Assembly (NCBI GenBank): GCA_011033025.1
Contig: WFMF01000169.1
Span: 1-64,000, forward strand
Direction: 5' to 3'
From: Beroe forskalii
Taxonomy: Eukaryota; Ctenophora; Nuda; Beroida; Beroidae
Length of the DNA stretch: 64,000 nt
Positions 24,901 to 34,887 of the stretch are shown here, piece after piece. A model generated the notes under the pieces. That model was given only the letters and a program-made list of their open reading frames with translations. It did no database searches and was not told the DNA's origin. Within the stretch, counting starts at the first letter, position 1. The number at the start of each line of letters is the position of its first letter. The position numbers and the translations under genes were made by a program.

Positions 24901-27900
24901 TTGGTTCATGGTTTTCTCTGATACTTCCTTAAATGACATTAATAGGTTAAAGTGGTATCAATCTCCATTTTACTCTGCAGTAACATCATCTAAAAATTTT
25001 CGTTTGTTCATTCAAACACAACCGAACTGCAAAGAAATGAATATTCTTCTAATTTGGAATATGCTTCTAATTTAGAATATGCTTCAAATTTAGTGATCAG
25101 ACTTATAATACTTCGAGAAATATATAATAACGAAAATGGCAAGACAACTTCTTTTGAAATATCATTTTTTCCTGTTCCCAATCGCGTTTTTGTTTTACAA
25201 AAAGGCATTGAGAAAAGGTTAGCAGAGATCGTGTTTTGTGGGGGTTGTGTGTATACTACCTTTACGCGTACTGTTAAATCTGAAATAGGTGGTGCGACGG
25301 AATTTGGTATGTAATGTGTATGTGTGTATGTATGCTCCATTTTCATACATTCAACTGCTCCTTTATAATATCACTCGCGCCAATATAGCTTGGTGTAGTG
25401 GCATCCGGTACGGTGTGCACTGCAGCTAGCTTACTGAGTTACTGGTGTTCCGGTTCGATCCTCTGTCCATCCTAATGTAGAAATTTGAAATTGATTCTTT
25501 TCATAATCTTCATCATATTTTACCAAATTTGAAGGACAAGAGGTGCACGAATGTCTAACGATTTTCTAGGAAACTCCATCAAATTTGATTGGGTTTCGAT
25601 CAAATTAACATTTTTTCTATTAAATAAAAGACAATTGACAATGAGCAATTTGAGTTCGATCAATGATGATTGACCTTAGCAATTGTACTGAGGAAAGTGA
25701 GAGATGAAATTTTGTCCCGGTACCTGATATTAATTTACGATATCCGACCCTTCGATCTTGGTTAGTAATCCTTCTCTTTATCTTCAAGTTGGCAAGGTTG
25801 ATCTTAAAATCACATATTTCGACGCCCAGGAAGTACATTGCATTTGGTTGAATATCAATAGTCACCATGAGAAATCCTTGATCAAGTTTTTTTTAAAGTG
25901 AGCTCTGACTGTGATAGCTGAGCAATATAAACTCAAACTGCAGAAACTTGCAAGGACAGAAAATAATGCGATTTCGTATGATATAATCATTGTCATAAAT
26001 GGAAACGCTTGATAAATAAGAGCACGAGATATCACACAAAACTCAAAAGGAAACAACCAAGAATGAATGGGTACGCGCGTAAACGGGAAACAGAACATGG
26101 CAGGTGTTGCGCGCAAACAGAACATGGCAGGTGTTGCGCGCGCAATAAAATGCACGTGCGATTTGTGATCACGTACGAACTTTCCTGAAATTTAAGCGCT
26201 CGCCGATGTTAGAGAAAATGAGTACAATAATTGTTTTCAGTCTATACTTATGAACGAATATTTATAAAATTGATTCAATGATATTGGTACTTAATTGGTA
26301 TTATGATGTGACAGTGTGACACTTGATAGCAGTGTTTTATCGTCATTCGTCAACTCATCATGTCAGTAAATGAGACGGACAATGGTCAACGATCAAATGA
26401 CGGCATGTTTTATACCAGCCCCGGGGAACAGGAAATTAAGCGCCTGCATACCGGAACAAAGGGCACAAGAAATGCGCCGGCAGGCGCAATTCTTGTTAAA
26501 ATGGTATTTGAAATTCTGGGGAAAGGTATGTGCCAACATTTAGAATCATAGAACTTAGTTGTACGTTGTACACATTGAAATATAATAAATAACAAGTGAT
26601 CTAACATTATTAACAAAATAACAAGGAACCATGAAATCGGGAACTTCTTTGCAAGCAAATGTGACCGGCCTTGCTTTAGATTATTATGCAGCTATGCTGC
26701 CCAATGCCCATATTCAAGGTCATTGCTAAATCTTGGCAAGCTATTAAATTACAGATGCACGCATGAAAGCGGCAAACAATCATGGGAAAGTATCGAAGTT
26801 TGCGATTAAAAACTATGGTTATCTAAGTATCGACTGCCTAATCAGAGACATTGCATCCCAGGGTGGGCCTAAAACAAGGCTATTGTTCAATAAACAGTGC
26901 GTTACCGGTTCTCATCGCACGAGGAGTAGCCGAGTGTGATGAGAACCTTATACCACGAGGCGAATTACCTTCCGAAACAGAAAATCCCTCGGTAATACCT
27001 TTTTTAGTCTAATCACTTTCAAACATAATTTTTCTGTAGTCCACTCGCACTATATTTCATTGGCAACGTGAATAATTGAATGCAATGGCCTGCCGCAGGC
27101 AAAAATCTTGTTTTTACGGAGATGCGTTTTTTGATTGTTTAGAGCAATATTATAGAGTTACATAACGAGCAACAGTGAAGTAACATGATTTATGCCTCGA
27201 GCGAAGCGAGTGGCATTAATTGCATTATTCACCGAAGCCGAAGGCTGAGTTGAATAATGATTTGTTTTCATCGAGGGCGCAGCTCGAGTTGAAAACAAAA
27301 AACATTTTTTTACTCTCCAAATAAATTACAAAACAAATAGACCTTGAATTTATGTAAGGGTGGGGAAGACGATCAGGATCTGGTTTAGAAGTGCCTTTGA
27401 CCATAATTTGTTCTGTTGCACGTCTGGAATGGCGAGAAAAATCAAGTAAATGCTAAAATCCACTGTTACTAATTTAACGCGCGCAAAGCAACACGTATAA
27501 AAGATCGTTTCTTACCACGGGGTTTACGTTTTTGTCCATAATTTATGTCTTTTCATAATGTGAAAACTGAATTTATGAATTTTCCAATCGGCTTACTGTA
27601 ATTATTATTTTATTGTCCAAGAAAAGCTTGAAAGCTTGAACAGTTATGAAGTATGATATTATTGACGTGTTTTATCAGATAACCTTACACTTCTATCAAT
27701 GTACGTCAAACTCCAACGTCAATTGAAATTTTAGATGTGCAAATTTTTAATTTCTTTGAATTGCGATGTTCAAAAACTAAGCGCTCGCTCAGCGGCGCTG
27801 AGCAGTATATATTAGAATTTTGACAGGGTAAAAAGAATAATCCGTTTGATGCAGGAGAATTCTATTGAGATTTTCAAACAGACAAATTAGTGAATCACTT

Positions 27901-30900
27901 CTTGTAAAATATGTTATTACACTCTCAATGTCGACTTGAGCCAGCTAAGGAGAGAAGGAGGAAGCCGCTACAGAGCCAGTAGCTAAGGCAAAACCGTAGA
28001 CTACTTTTTCTCCAATATCCTCAAAGAAACCTTTCGGAGGTTTGAAATCCCATTGTTCAGTCTGAGCGGCTTTATCAAAAATCTTTTGTAAAAATGCTGA
28101 CAGTTGTTATTGTTTATGTCATATCCTATGTTGCTTTCATTTTCTAGAATTTTCAGCAATTCATCCATACGGTAGTTGGACGTATCTTGTTTCAGCCGCT
28201 CAACCGGCTTTTTCCTTGCACTCATAGAAGGTCCATCATTCACTATCATTTTCCGAGAAATTTCGTTGCATCCCATATAAACTCCTTCGTTGTTTCTTTC
28301 GAGAGAAATGTAAACCCCAGCGTTTGTCTTCATTACCACGAAGGCGTGGTAGTCTATGGGAGTAACCTGAGATCCAGAACCATCAGATCCACCTGGAACA
28401 GAAAATCCAGAACCACTGCCGAGGGCCGTGAGTGGAGTTTTGTACACCGATACGTCAATTATTACCACGTCCCGACTCATTCTCATGGGATATTCATCAA
28501 AGAGTTTACTCATGATGTTGGTATCTGGTTTAATCTTAAACCAAATATTTCCGGACGGATCTTTAGGAAATTGGATCATGGTTTTCTCTGATACTTCCTT
28601 TAATGACATGAATAGGTTAAAGTGGTATCAATCTCCATTTCACGCTAACATCATCTAAAAATTTTCGTTTGTTCATTCAAACACAACCGAACTGCAAAGA
28701 AATGAATATTCTTCTAATTTGGAATATGCTTCTAATTTAGAATATGCTTCAAATTTAGTGATCAGACTTATAATACCTCGAGAAATATAACGAAAATGGC
28801 AAGACAACTTCTTTTTTAATATGATTTTTAAAATGGTATTTGAAATTCTGGGGAAAGGAATGTGCCAACATTTAGAATCATAGAACTTAGTTGTACGTTG
28901 TACACATTGAAATATAATAAATAACAAGTGATCCAACATTATAAACAAAATAACAAGGAACCATGAAATCGGGAACTTCTTTGCAAGCAAATGTGACCGG
29001 CCTTGCTTTAGATTATTATGCAGCTATGCTGCCCAATGCCCATATTCAAGGTCATTGCTAAATCTTGGCAAGCTATTAAATTACAGATGCACGCATGAAA
29101 GCGGCAAACAATCATGGGAAAGTATCGAAGTTTGTGATTAAAAACTATGGTTATCAAGTATCTACTGCCTAATCAGAGACATTGTATCCCAGGGTGGGCC
29201 TAAAACAAGGCTATTGTTCAATAAACAGTGCGTTACCGGTTCTCATCGCACGAGGAGTAGCCGAGTGTGATGAGAACCTTATACCACGAGGCGAATTACC
29301 TTCCGAAACAGGAAATCCCTCGGTAACACCTTTTTTAGTCTAATCACTTTCAAACATAATTTTTCTGTAGTCCACTCGCACTATATTTCATTGGCAACGT
29401 GAATAATTGAATGCAATGGCCTGCCGCAGGCAAAAATCTTGTTTTTACGGAGATGCGTTTTTTGATTGTTTAGAGCAATATTAGACAATATTTGCATTTC
29501 GTGATAATCTAATAATTTATATCTTATGATTCGATTTATGGTTATCGTTAAAAAGTTGATATTTCCTTTAAAATAATTTTAAAAAGTAAATGATTGTAAA
29601 AGGTTAATGATTTTAAAAGTAAATAATTTATATGAGTATATGTGTGGTAATCGTTAACAAGTAAATATTTGCTTTTTAATGGACTTTTTAGTTTACAAAG
29701 AACCCAGACACAGAAACCAAAATGTTTCTCCCCATCCAACATAATATCATACTTTTCACTTTCTTATGCATCACAGTACTTCAAGGATAATGAAATAATA
29801 AATGCCAATCAGAAAATATGTTTCACATTAAAAGATTTAAAGACATAAAATGGACGCCTAACGTTTAAACTGTGGTAAGTACCATGGCTTGAATATTCGC
29901 CTTTCAACGCGATTTTTAGCGAACGTTTTTTGAAATTAACCTAGTACCAGAACTCCAGAAATATAGGCGACTAATAATTAAGTCGCAAGATATAAAGGCG
30001 ACAAGTTATTAAGGCGATTTTTTCCTGGAGTTCAAATTGAAGTTTTTTTCGAAAATAAACGATTTTTTTCAATTGAAATGGCTATGAAATGACTATAAAA
30101 TTGAACAAAAATACAGAAAATTTCTTGTTGAGTGAGCCCTCAAACTCTCAAAATACAGTACCTACATCAGATCCTGAGATTTTTAAACCGGTCAATCAAC
30201 ATTCTAGAGTCAATACCGGCATCTTTACATCAGATGAAGATTAGAATGATAAAGAGATTTCCAATAAAATAATACTTGAATAGGTATTTTAATTTGTTTT
30301 TGCTGGCTATCAAGTGATTTATTGTGTTCCTATATTGGGAATAGTCGATTGAGGAGAAAAAATAACTGAAAACAAAGTCTTATAAAAAATTAAGACGACC
30401 ATATATTTAGACGACCAGATATTAAGGCGACAAGAAAATAAGGTGATTTTTCCAAAATCGCCTTAATTTCTTGTCGCCTATATTTCACTAACGAATTCTT
30501 TCAAAGATCGCGACTTTTTGACTCCATTTGCGTCAGTTGTGTCCTTACTTAGCGGCTAGCCTGTCACTGCTTTAAATTTATGTAAATGCTGTAAGACTAC
30601 CAATTGTGACGGAAACCAATTGTGTTTCAGAGCAAGCAACAAGACTTACGACACGCATCCTCTGCCCCTAAAATCTCCGCGAAACAAATGAAGACCGTGG
30701 TACGAGTATGTCCGCACCTCCACACTGCTGATCAGATCTTCAACATTTCCCGCTGTGCTGATCTCTTCAAACTCTGTCCAACAGTATCATGGAAAGACAA
30801 GGCTCTCAAACTCAAAGGAGTCCACCTGGTCCGTGATGCTGACATAGTGAGTGTGCTGTCCTCCAGACTTAGACCCTGTCAGTTTGTGATGCACGAGGGA

Positions 30901-31009
30901 ACGCTCCTGTTACGGTGTGCTGAGGGTACTGTCCTGGGCATATCCCAGATAGTCCTACCTTTCAAGGACGTGCAAAGTGCTCAGCATTTCTACCGGGACC
31001 AGTGCCATG
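18910..31009 (+). CDS. MTFMT: MTFMT, mitochondrial methionyl-tRNA formyltransferase (exons 1-4; last exon uncertain)
   Basis: Exons: 18910-19107 (QLKRILFYGTDSLSAAVL), 19780-19899 (ELGVVASFGG then NVHPSLIPKYK), 21766-21984 (GPAPLPHTLLNGDTDYGITL, then FDQGKIL) and 30631 to about 31009 (APKISAKQMK and the C-terminal domain). All internal joins are phase 0. The enzyme formylates Met-tRNA for mitochondrial translation using 10-formyl-THF. The catalytic Asn and His (NVHPS) and the Asp (FDQG) are present. No mitochondrial targeting sequence precedes MSQLKR, so a 5' exon may be missing. Donor GTAAGA at 31010 suggests a further 3' exon that I cannot find; otherwise the frame runs on to a stop at 31099. 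Intron 2 ends in a minisatellite made from its own acceptor. Intron 3 (8.6 kb) contains two LRAT-like gene copies on the other strand. Confidence 0.9.
19375..19715. repeat. G/C-tract inverted repeat in MTFMT intron 1
   Basis: GGCCCCCTCTAGTTTTCAAA near 19383 is partly inverted in the TCTAGGGGGGGCCTTGGCCC stretch near 19678-19700. Runs of eight or more G or C occur at both ends. It is a likely small foldback element with imprecise limits. Confidence 0.4.
20231..21794 (+). repeat. Splice-acceptor minisatellite: about 32 tandem copies of the MTFMT intron 2/exon 3 junction
   Basis: The roughly 49-bp unit reads CCCCCACTTCTCCCCAG then GGTCCTGCACCTCTCCCCCA then CACCCTCCTAAA. The true exon 3 starts at 21766 with GGTCCTGCACCTCTCCCTCA, CACCCTCCTAAAC, encoding GPAPLPHTLLN, so each unit is a pyrimidine tract, an acceptor AG and the first 27 or so exon bases. 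The first acceptor-like AG ends at 20242 and the last, used one at 21765. The unit near 20389-20437 reads on into CGGGGACAC, which is exon sequence normally found only after the last copy, proving the exon is the source. A 49-bp unit shifts frame by one, so inclusion of several units meets TAA in CTCCTAAAC. Confidence 0.95.
22703..24939 (-). pseudogene. LRAT-like protein gene copy A, split by a transposon
   Basis: The 5' part is 24939-24685 (MSFKEVSEKTMNQFPKDPSG to GSGSQVTPI). The 3' part is 23127-22703 (DYHAFVVLETNAGIYISLER, then DINNNNCQHFAKKIFDKA, ending ASLAGSSRH). Copy B at 27945-28609 shows these are one reading frame interrupted by the element at 23128-24684. A His in an early strand (DYHAF) and an N-C-x-x-F motif (NNNCQHFAKKIF) fit the circularly permuted NlpC/P60 fold of LRAT/H-rev107-like acyltransferases, with Cys as nucleophile. 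That family call is inferred from motifs. The C-terminal stretch EKVVYGFALATGSIAVAS is weakly hydrophobic. Unless the element is removed as an intron, the product is truncated. Confidence 0.6.
23128..24684. mobile_element. 1557-bp non-autonomous TIR element, TA target duplication (Tc1/mariner-type)
   Basis: The left end TGGACACCTTCATGTAAAAG (continuing TGGCAATTT) is exactly inverted at the right end over 29 bp. TA flanks both sides (23126-23127 and 24685-24686). The paralogous copy B has the unoccupied site TAGTCTATGGGAG at 28350-28362. The interior is AT-rich with no transposase ORF. Confidence 0.88.
25385..25478 (+). repeat. tRNA-like (SINE head) sequence
   Basis: TGGTGTAGTGGCATCCGG resembles a pol III A box (TRGCNNAGTNGG). 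About 50 bases on, CCGGTTCGATCCTC is a B box (GGTTCGANTCC). The arms do not form a full tRNA cloverleaf, so this looks like the head of a tRNA-derived SINE. It lies in the segment present only in duplication copy A. Confidence 0.5.
26360..26525 (+). CDS. Candidate first exon of an unrecognised gene
   Basis: ATG at 26360 opens 55 codons (MSVNETDNGQRSNDGMFYTS, then KGTRNAPAGAILVKMVFEIL, GK) ending at a good donor, AAAG|GTATGT, phase 1. The peptide looks protein-like, hydrophilic then an amphipathic segment, but matches nothing I know. It is divergent from the LRAT-like gene A, whose start is 1.4 kb away, so they could share a control region. In duplication copy B only the last 30 or so bases of this exon remain (near 28830-28858) and the donor reads GGAATG, which is not usable. 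No downstream exon was found. Confidence 0.35.
26890..27310. repeat. Cluster of hairpins with GC cores
   Basis: Four stems in 420 bp: GGTTCTCATC...GATGAGAACC (26907-26948), TGCCTCGAGCGAAGCGAGTG plus GCA (27192-27214), a stem on CATTATTCA...TTGAATAATG (27222-27260) and one on TTGTTTTCA...TTGAAAACAA (27261-27298). Each has a short GC core such as CGAGGGCGCAGCTCGAG. The first also occurs in copy B at about 29237-29277. They are probably foldback elements. Confidence 0.6.
27343..29485. repeat. Direct duplication, copy B
   Basis: This is the shorter copy of the block at 22085-27145, about 95% similar by eye. It lacks the TA-flanked transposon and the 25160-26497 segment. Its right end (TTTAGAGCAATATTAGA) coincides with the end of copy A. 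Confidence 0.85.
27945..28609 (-). pseudogene. LRAT-like protein gene copy B, frameshifted
   Basis: ATG at 28609 opens MSLKEVSEKTMIQFPKDPSG and runs uninterrupted across the site where copy A carries a transposon (GSGSQVTPIDYHAFVVMKT), down to the NNNNCQHF motif. Immediately after that motif the DNA is one base shorter than copy A (near 28086-28092), shifting the frame. In the shifted frame the remaining codons correspond to copy A's FDKAAQTEQWDFKPPKGFFE region up to a TAG at 27945. The break falls just after the putative catalytic Cys. A sequencing error could also explain it. Domain assignment is as for copy A. Confidence 0.6.
29958..30486. mobile_element. MITE with AGGCGAC motifs in MTFMT intron 3
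   Basis: GAAATATAGGCGAC at 29958 is inverted as GTCGCCTATATTTC ending at 30486, with weaker pairing to about 25 bp. Further TTAAGGCGACAAG motifs recur inside on both strands. No ORF and no obvious target duplication. Confidence 0.6.
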
Positions 31010-31013
31010 GTAA

Positions 31014-31219
31014 GACGAGGAGGGTGTTGGAGATGCTCTACAACCCTCGTGATATGGGGTGTGACGAGGAGGGTGTTGGAGATGCTCTACAACCCTCGTG
31101 ATATGGAGTGCGACGAGGCAGGTGTTGGAGATGCTCTACAACCCTTGTGATATGGAGTGGGACGAGGCAGGTGTTGGAGATGCTCTATAACCCTCGTGAC
31201 ATGGAGTGGGACGAGGGCG
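31014..31219 (+). repeat. 49-bp minisatellite starting at the MTFMT exon 4 donor
   Basis: Four complete units starting at 31014, 31063, 31112 and 31161 plus a partial unit from 31210. The core is GTGTTGGAGATGCTCTACAA with CCCTCGTGATATGG. The first unit begins 4 bases after the predicted donor (ATG|GTAAGACGAGG). Unit boundaries read ATGGGGTGTGACGAGG or ATGGAGTGGGACGAGG, so the junction sequence may be part of the repeat. Confidence 0.85.
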
Positions 31220-31992
31220 GGACTGTACTGGGAGGGAGAAATGGGGATCAAAGGTGGAGACCCTCTCAGATGTCACACGAGGAGACTCTTCAGCTTGGCA
31301 AATTGAATGGGTACGAGTTCTTTTCTTTCTATTACCATTAAATAGGGTGGGCGACAAATTGCTCCGCGACAGTTTACCCCATATCTAATCAGGTCAACAA
31401 TCATCAATGAATCTAATCACACCTGTGTCCGGTGTAACTAAAGTTTCTATACAGTCACGATTTTACCAGTATACCCTTCAGAGAATGGTTCCTTGAATAG
31501 CGGTTACTTTAGGACAGTACTCTTCTCGGTGGCCCGAGAAGAGTACTGTTCTAACCAACCCATGCCTTTATTCAAACTATCTGAACGTCAGAAATTTACT
31601 TTCCGTGAAAATGTCTCTTAACTCAACCAATTGTATACCACGTGACTTGCACATGACTAACACAATATTGTACTTTTGTAGACTCGCTGTTACTCGCGCG
31701 CGTCATCATCTGATCATTCAAAAGTTCAAACGCACGTGCCAATGGTTTCAGAGCCTTATCCTCCAGGCAAAGTGTGTCTTTCACAGTTTCTGTGCTTCAT
31801 TGTTCTTTCGTTCAAGCGTTTTTTCTCCTACTAATGGCAAGGAAAAGTCCCTTTATATAACGTCTCCCTGTATTATCTGCAGATTAACGTATCTTATTCA
31901 TTATCGTATCTTACTCATTAATATGTTGGTTTTTTTATTTGTTATTTTGCAGAACAGTGTTCTCCGTGCAAGTCTGCATAATATGGTGAACC
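31220..31992. other. Downstream of MTFMT exon 4, no exon recognised
   Basis: I searched for a terminal MTFMT exon and found no convincing match. ORFs at 31206-31388 and 31605-32027 have no recognisable domain. A hairpin-like repeat (GAGAAGAGTACTG) sits near 31520-31552. Confidence 0.35.
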
Positions 31993-32383
31993 AACTTATT
32001 GGTCTTTATTTAGCCGGCCTTTTTTAACCGGCCCTATGGACAAAAATCGAATCGTTTTTGAATCGTTTTAACCGGCCCCTCGGACAAAAAATTTTCTGGT
32101 GGTTGCCAGATCAAGGATTTTATGCTCTAAAATAATCACTATTAAAAGCCCTTTATATTTGATTAATTACATCAAAAGACCCAAATCCCGGTCTAATATA
32201 ATGATTCAGATCAGTATCGTGTTATATAATGACGTTCCAATGACTTTTACACTATATTAGCCAAGTCATAAAAGTTTCATTTGACCTAAAATTAACTGGC
32301 CTTTAAATTTACCGGCTCTTTGGACAGAAAATTTGAAAGTCGTTTTTGTGCTAAAGGGCCGGATAAATAAAGGCCAATAAGGT
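31993..32383. mobile_element. MITE with AACTTATTGG / CCAATAAGG ends
   Basis: AACTTATTGGTCTTTATTTA at the left is inverted at the right (TAAATAAAGGCCAATAAGGT). The interior has AACCGGCCC motifs; a relative of the interior is at 61290-61440. Confidence 0.65.
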
Positions 32384-32939
32384 ATGAGATAAATTGAAAC
32401 ATGCCTCTATCTAATTTATTCTTTCAATTATTATTCTATTATTGTTCATAAACTGTCTTTCTTTTTTCGTCCTCAATTCTCCGAAGTTTCAATTCAACCA
32501 ATTTAAGCACTAAAGCTCTTGAAATGCTTGTTCTGTCAATTGTTATACTAGTTAATTCCATGAACTGTGTTCTCAGACCCTCATATGATAACCCGGACTC
32601 ATATTTAATTGCCCGCTCAGAGTCTATGACCTATGTAATCCCTTGACTTCGTCTTGGGACTACACATGGAAAAAATCTGATAGAACGCGCTGCGCGGTTT
32701 CTGTCTGAAATTTATCACTTTGCGAACCGTGTGGATGCATCTTATATCATGTGAGTTACTAATGGCACCAGATACTAATGTAAATTGTACTTATTGAATT
32801 GAACTAATTTATGGTAGCAATTAAACGAAAGATATTTAGATAAATATTCGATCCGAACCATGGCGATTACATAAACCCATAATTTCAGCCATGATTGCAT
32901 GAAGGGAGGAGAATTTCAACTTAAACAATTCTGTCCCGA

Positions 32940-34887
32940 CCCAGTATTTTGTTTTCCCGCAATTTCCACATTATATAATATATGTTACATAACACATTTC
33001 ATGATAAAACCAAACTGGAATTCTAAGACGCCAATTGGGCATTGTGGCAATGGAAATCAAGAAAAAATGAAATCCCCTGTCAATCCTTCCGGGATGAGAT
33101 TGAACGAAACCTCTGAAATCGGAATTTCGCGCTTGTGAGAAGATTTGCCCCGAGATCCTCTCACTGACATGAGCACACTTTTAAGAAGTGCAAAGGACAG
33201 TTTTACTCGCATGATACTGATAACGTCGCGGTATTCCTCGTTTGTCTTCTCAGCAATGAGTTCTGCAATCCTCTTATGAAAAGCCTGCGCATGTGGAGCC
33301 ATTCCTCCTGACGTGCTGTACACGAGGGGTGTAAAGCTGCACTTCTCCACCTGGATGACTCGCTGTTCATAGTCCCTCTTCATGATGTTCTCATGCTGGG
33401 TGTAGACCGACTTGATGTCGCGATCCTTGTAAGTGTCAGCATTTGGATGGAAGATTCTGACATCGAACATAGTCTTCTGGAAAGGTCCCCATAACCCTCG
33501 AGCAGAAATATCGAGGCGAGCTCTTTCTTCCGTATTCCCTTGGACTGTCTGACTAGAGTCAATCGGGATCAACTCAGGCTCAGTTCTAACGTCATGGCAA
33601 ACTTCCCGTAGAAACGCAGCATTTGTGTCACGAATCTTGTTGTGTCTGAAGATCAAGTAGCCACCATTTTTACAAATCAAGGTGTGGTCTACAGAGTTCT
33701 TCTTGCCACAAACACAAATTGCTGGGATGTTAGGAATCTGCCAGCCGTATCTCAGCCTGAGTGCATCCCGAAACTCTTCCTTGTTCAGCACCCACCCGAG
33801 AGAACCTTGGGGAAGAACAGTGAGCCATGCCCCGGCACCCTTCTCTTGGGCCAGGGTGATCGACCTTTTCAGCCTCTCATCAGAAGAGTTGGATACGATG
33901 GCAGAGATCCTCCTCAGCAGCCTCATCCCCTTGTCCTTCAAGCAATCACTAGTCGCCTCAGCCACAGCACCAGCCTGATACCCATCAAGGGATGACTCTT
34001 GTCCAATAATTAACTTCTTCAGATTGTCTGTGATTTTCACAGAAGCCTGAAATTCGAGTTCTGATCCTTCGACCGGGTTAGAAATATCAAGTCCACCAAG
34101 TCTCACAGGCAAGGTGAACAAGTCTCTCTCCGTATCCGAGATCTGTCTCCCTATTATTGCTGGTAGAAAGCACTGTCGAAGAGCATCTTCCAAAGGACGA
34201 AACAGTTCTGAAATTCCGGGTATGGTCCTCTGAACAAGTCCACCGGTGGCACAGCGCTTTCGTATAGGCAGTGTAGGCAGCCTGCGGATCGTCCTTACCT
34301 ATTTCCGCTAACTGCTCTACGTCTCTCACCCACTTAGCCACCTTATCTCTCACATATCTCTTCCTGAACTCCTCTGTCCCCAACACTGCACCGAGATGAT
34401 GCTCACCCTCGCTGGTGACCTGGATGCCACTACCCTTGAAGATCTGTTTAGCAGTCTGATAGCAGTCCTTCTTCACGTTCAAAACAGTTTTCGAGGGTTA
34501 AGGGTGATATCCATACCCAGGCCCCCTAACACACAGGGTGTCCCACCACTTCTTGATCTCATCAAGTCTCCCAGCTGCAGTTGAATCGTCTGCATACCAT
34601 GTCTGCTTACAAGCAGACGGATTAACCGCAGATGACAGCTCTGTGATAAGTGGCTTGACCCCCAGTGCGTAGAAAGCCATAGAAGCAACATCCCCCTGTG
34701 TGCAGCTCTCATGAGATCCAATGTACTCCACCTTCTGCCCATCATTCACAACAAGCATTGCCGGGCTCTGGTAGGTGTTGGCTATGAACTGATGCAAGGG
34801 TGGACATAGCTGTCTGATGTTGTGAACCGCCAGCTCTCTGTTGATAGTGTTGAAAGCGTTGTCTGCATCCACCAGCATAACACCCTT
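32940..34887 (-). mobile_element. RLE-type non-LTR retrotransposon, 5'-truncated, in unit X
   Basis: It is flanked by a 12-bp direct repeat AACTTAAACAAT (32928-32939 and 34888-34899); unit Y holds the empty site near 44175-44186. On the minus strand it starts mid-RT (LVDADNAFNTINRELAVHNI), includes the catalytic YADD at about 34604-34615, and ends in a C-terminal domain. That domain has CVCGK...DHTLIC, a zinc-knuckle pattern, then RARLDISARGLW and FDVRIF, fitting a restriction-like endonuclease as in R2/R4/NeSL-type elements. A stop (HP-stop-PSKTV) at 34498 and a frameshift near 34230 disable it. There is no poly(A) tail. Confidence 0.8.
33057..34886 (-). pseudogene. Reverse transcriptase / endonuclease ORF remnant (unit X)
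   Basis: The longest intact piece, 33057-34193, covers the connector (LFTLPVRLGGLDISNP), the CVCGKKNSVDHTLIC zinc pattern and the endonuclease-like C-terminus. Upstream pieces at 34087-34482 and 34498-34886 hold the RT palm with YADD. The RT fingers and any N-terminal domains are missing through 5' truncation. Confidence 0.75.

Larger units (their letters stand above)
22085..27145. repeat. Direct duplication, copy A (inside MTFMT intron 3)
   Basis: From CCTTGAATTTATGTA near 22100 to TTTAGAGCAATATTA near 27153 this block matches 27343-29485 closely and in the same order. Copy A is longer because it contains the transposon at 23128-24684 and a segment (about 25160-26497) missing from copy B. 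Both copies carry an LRAT-like gene on the minus strand. Confidence 0.85.

Noticed and set aside
25385-25478. Functional tRNA gene
   Set aside because: A and B boxes are recognisable, but acceptor and anticodon arms do not pair; a SINE head is the better reading.
33642-33995. Plus-strand ORFs overlapping the retrotransposons (also 45929-46237, 46708-47351)
   Set aside because: Antisense shadows of the RT/endonuclease frames.
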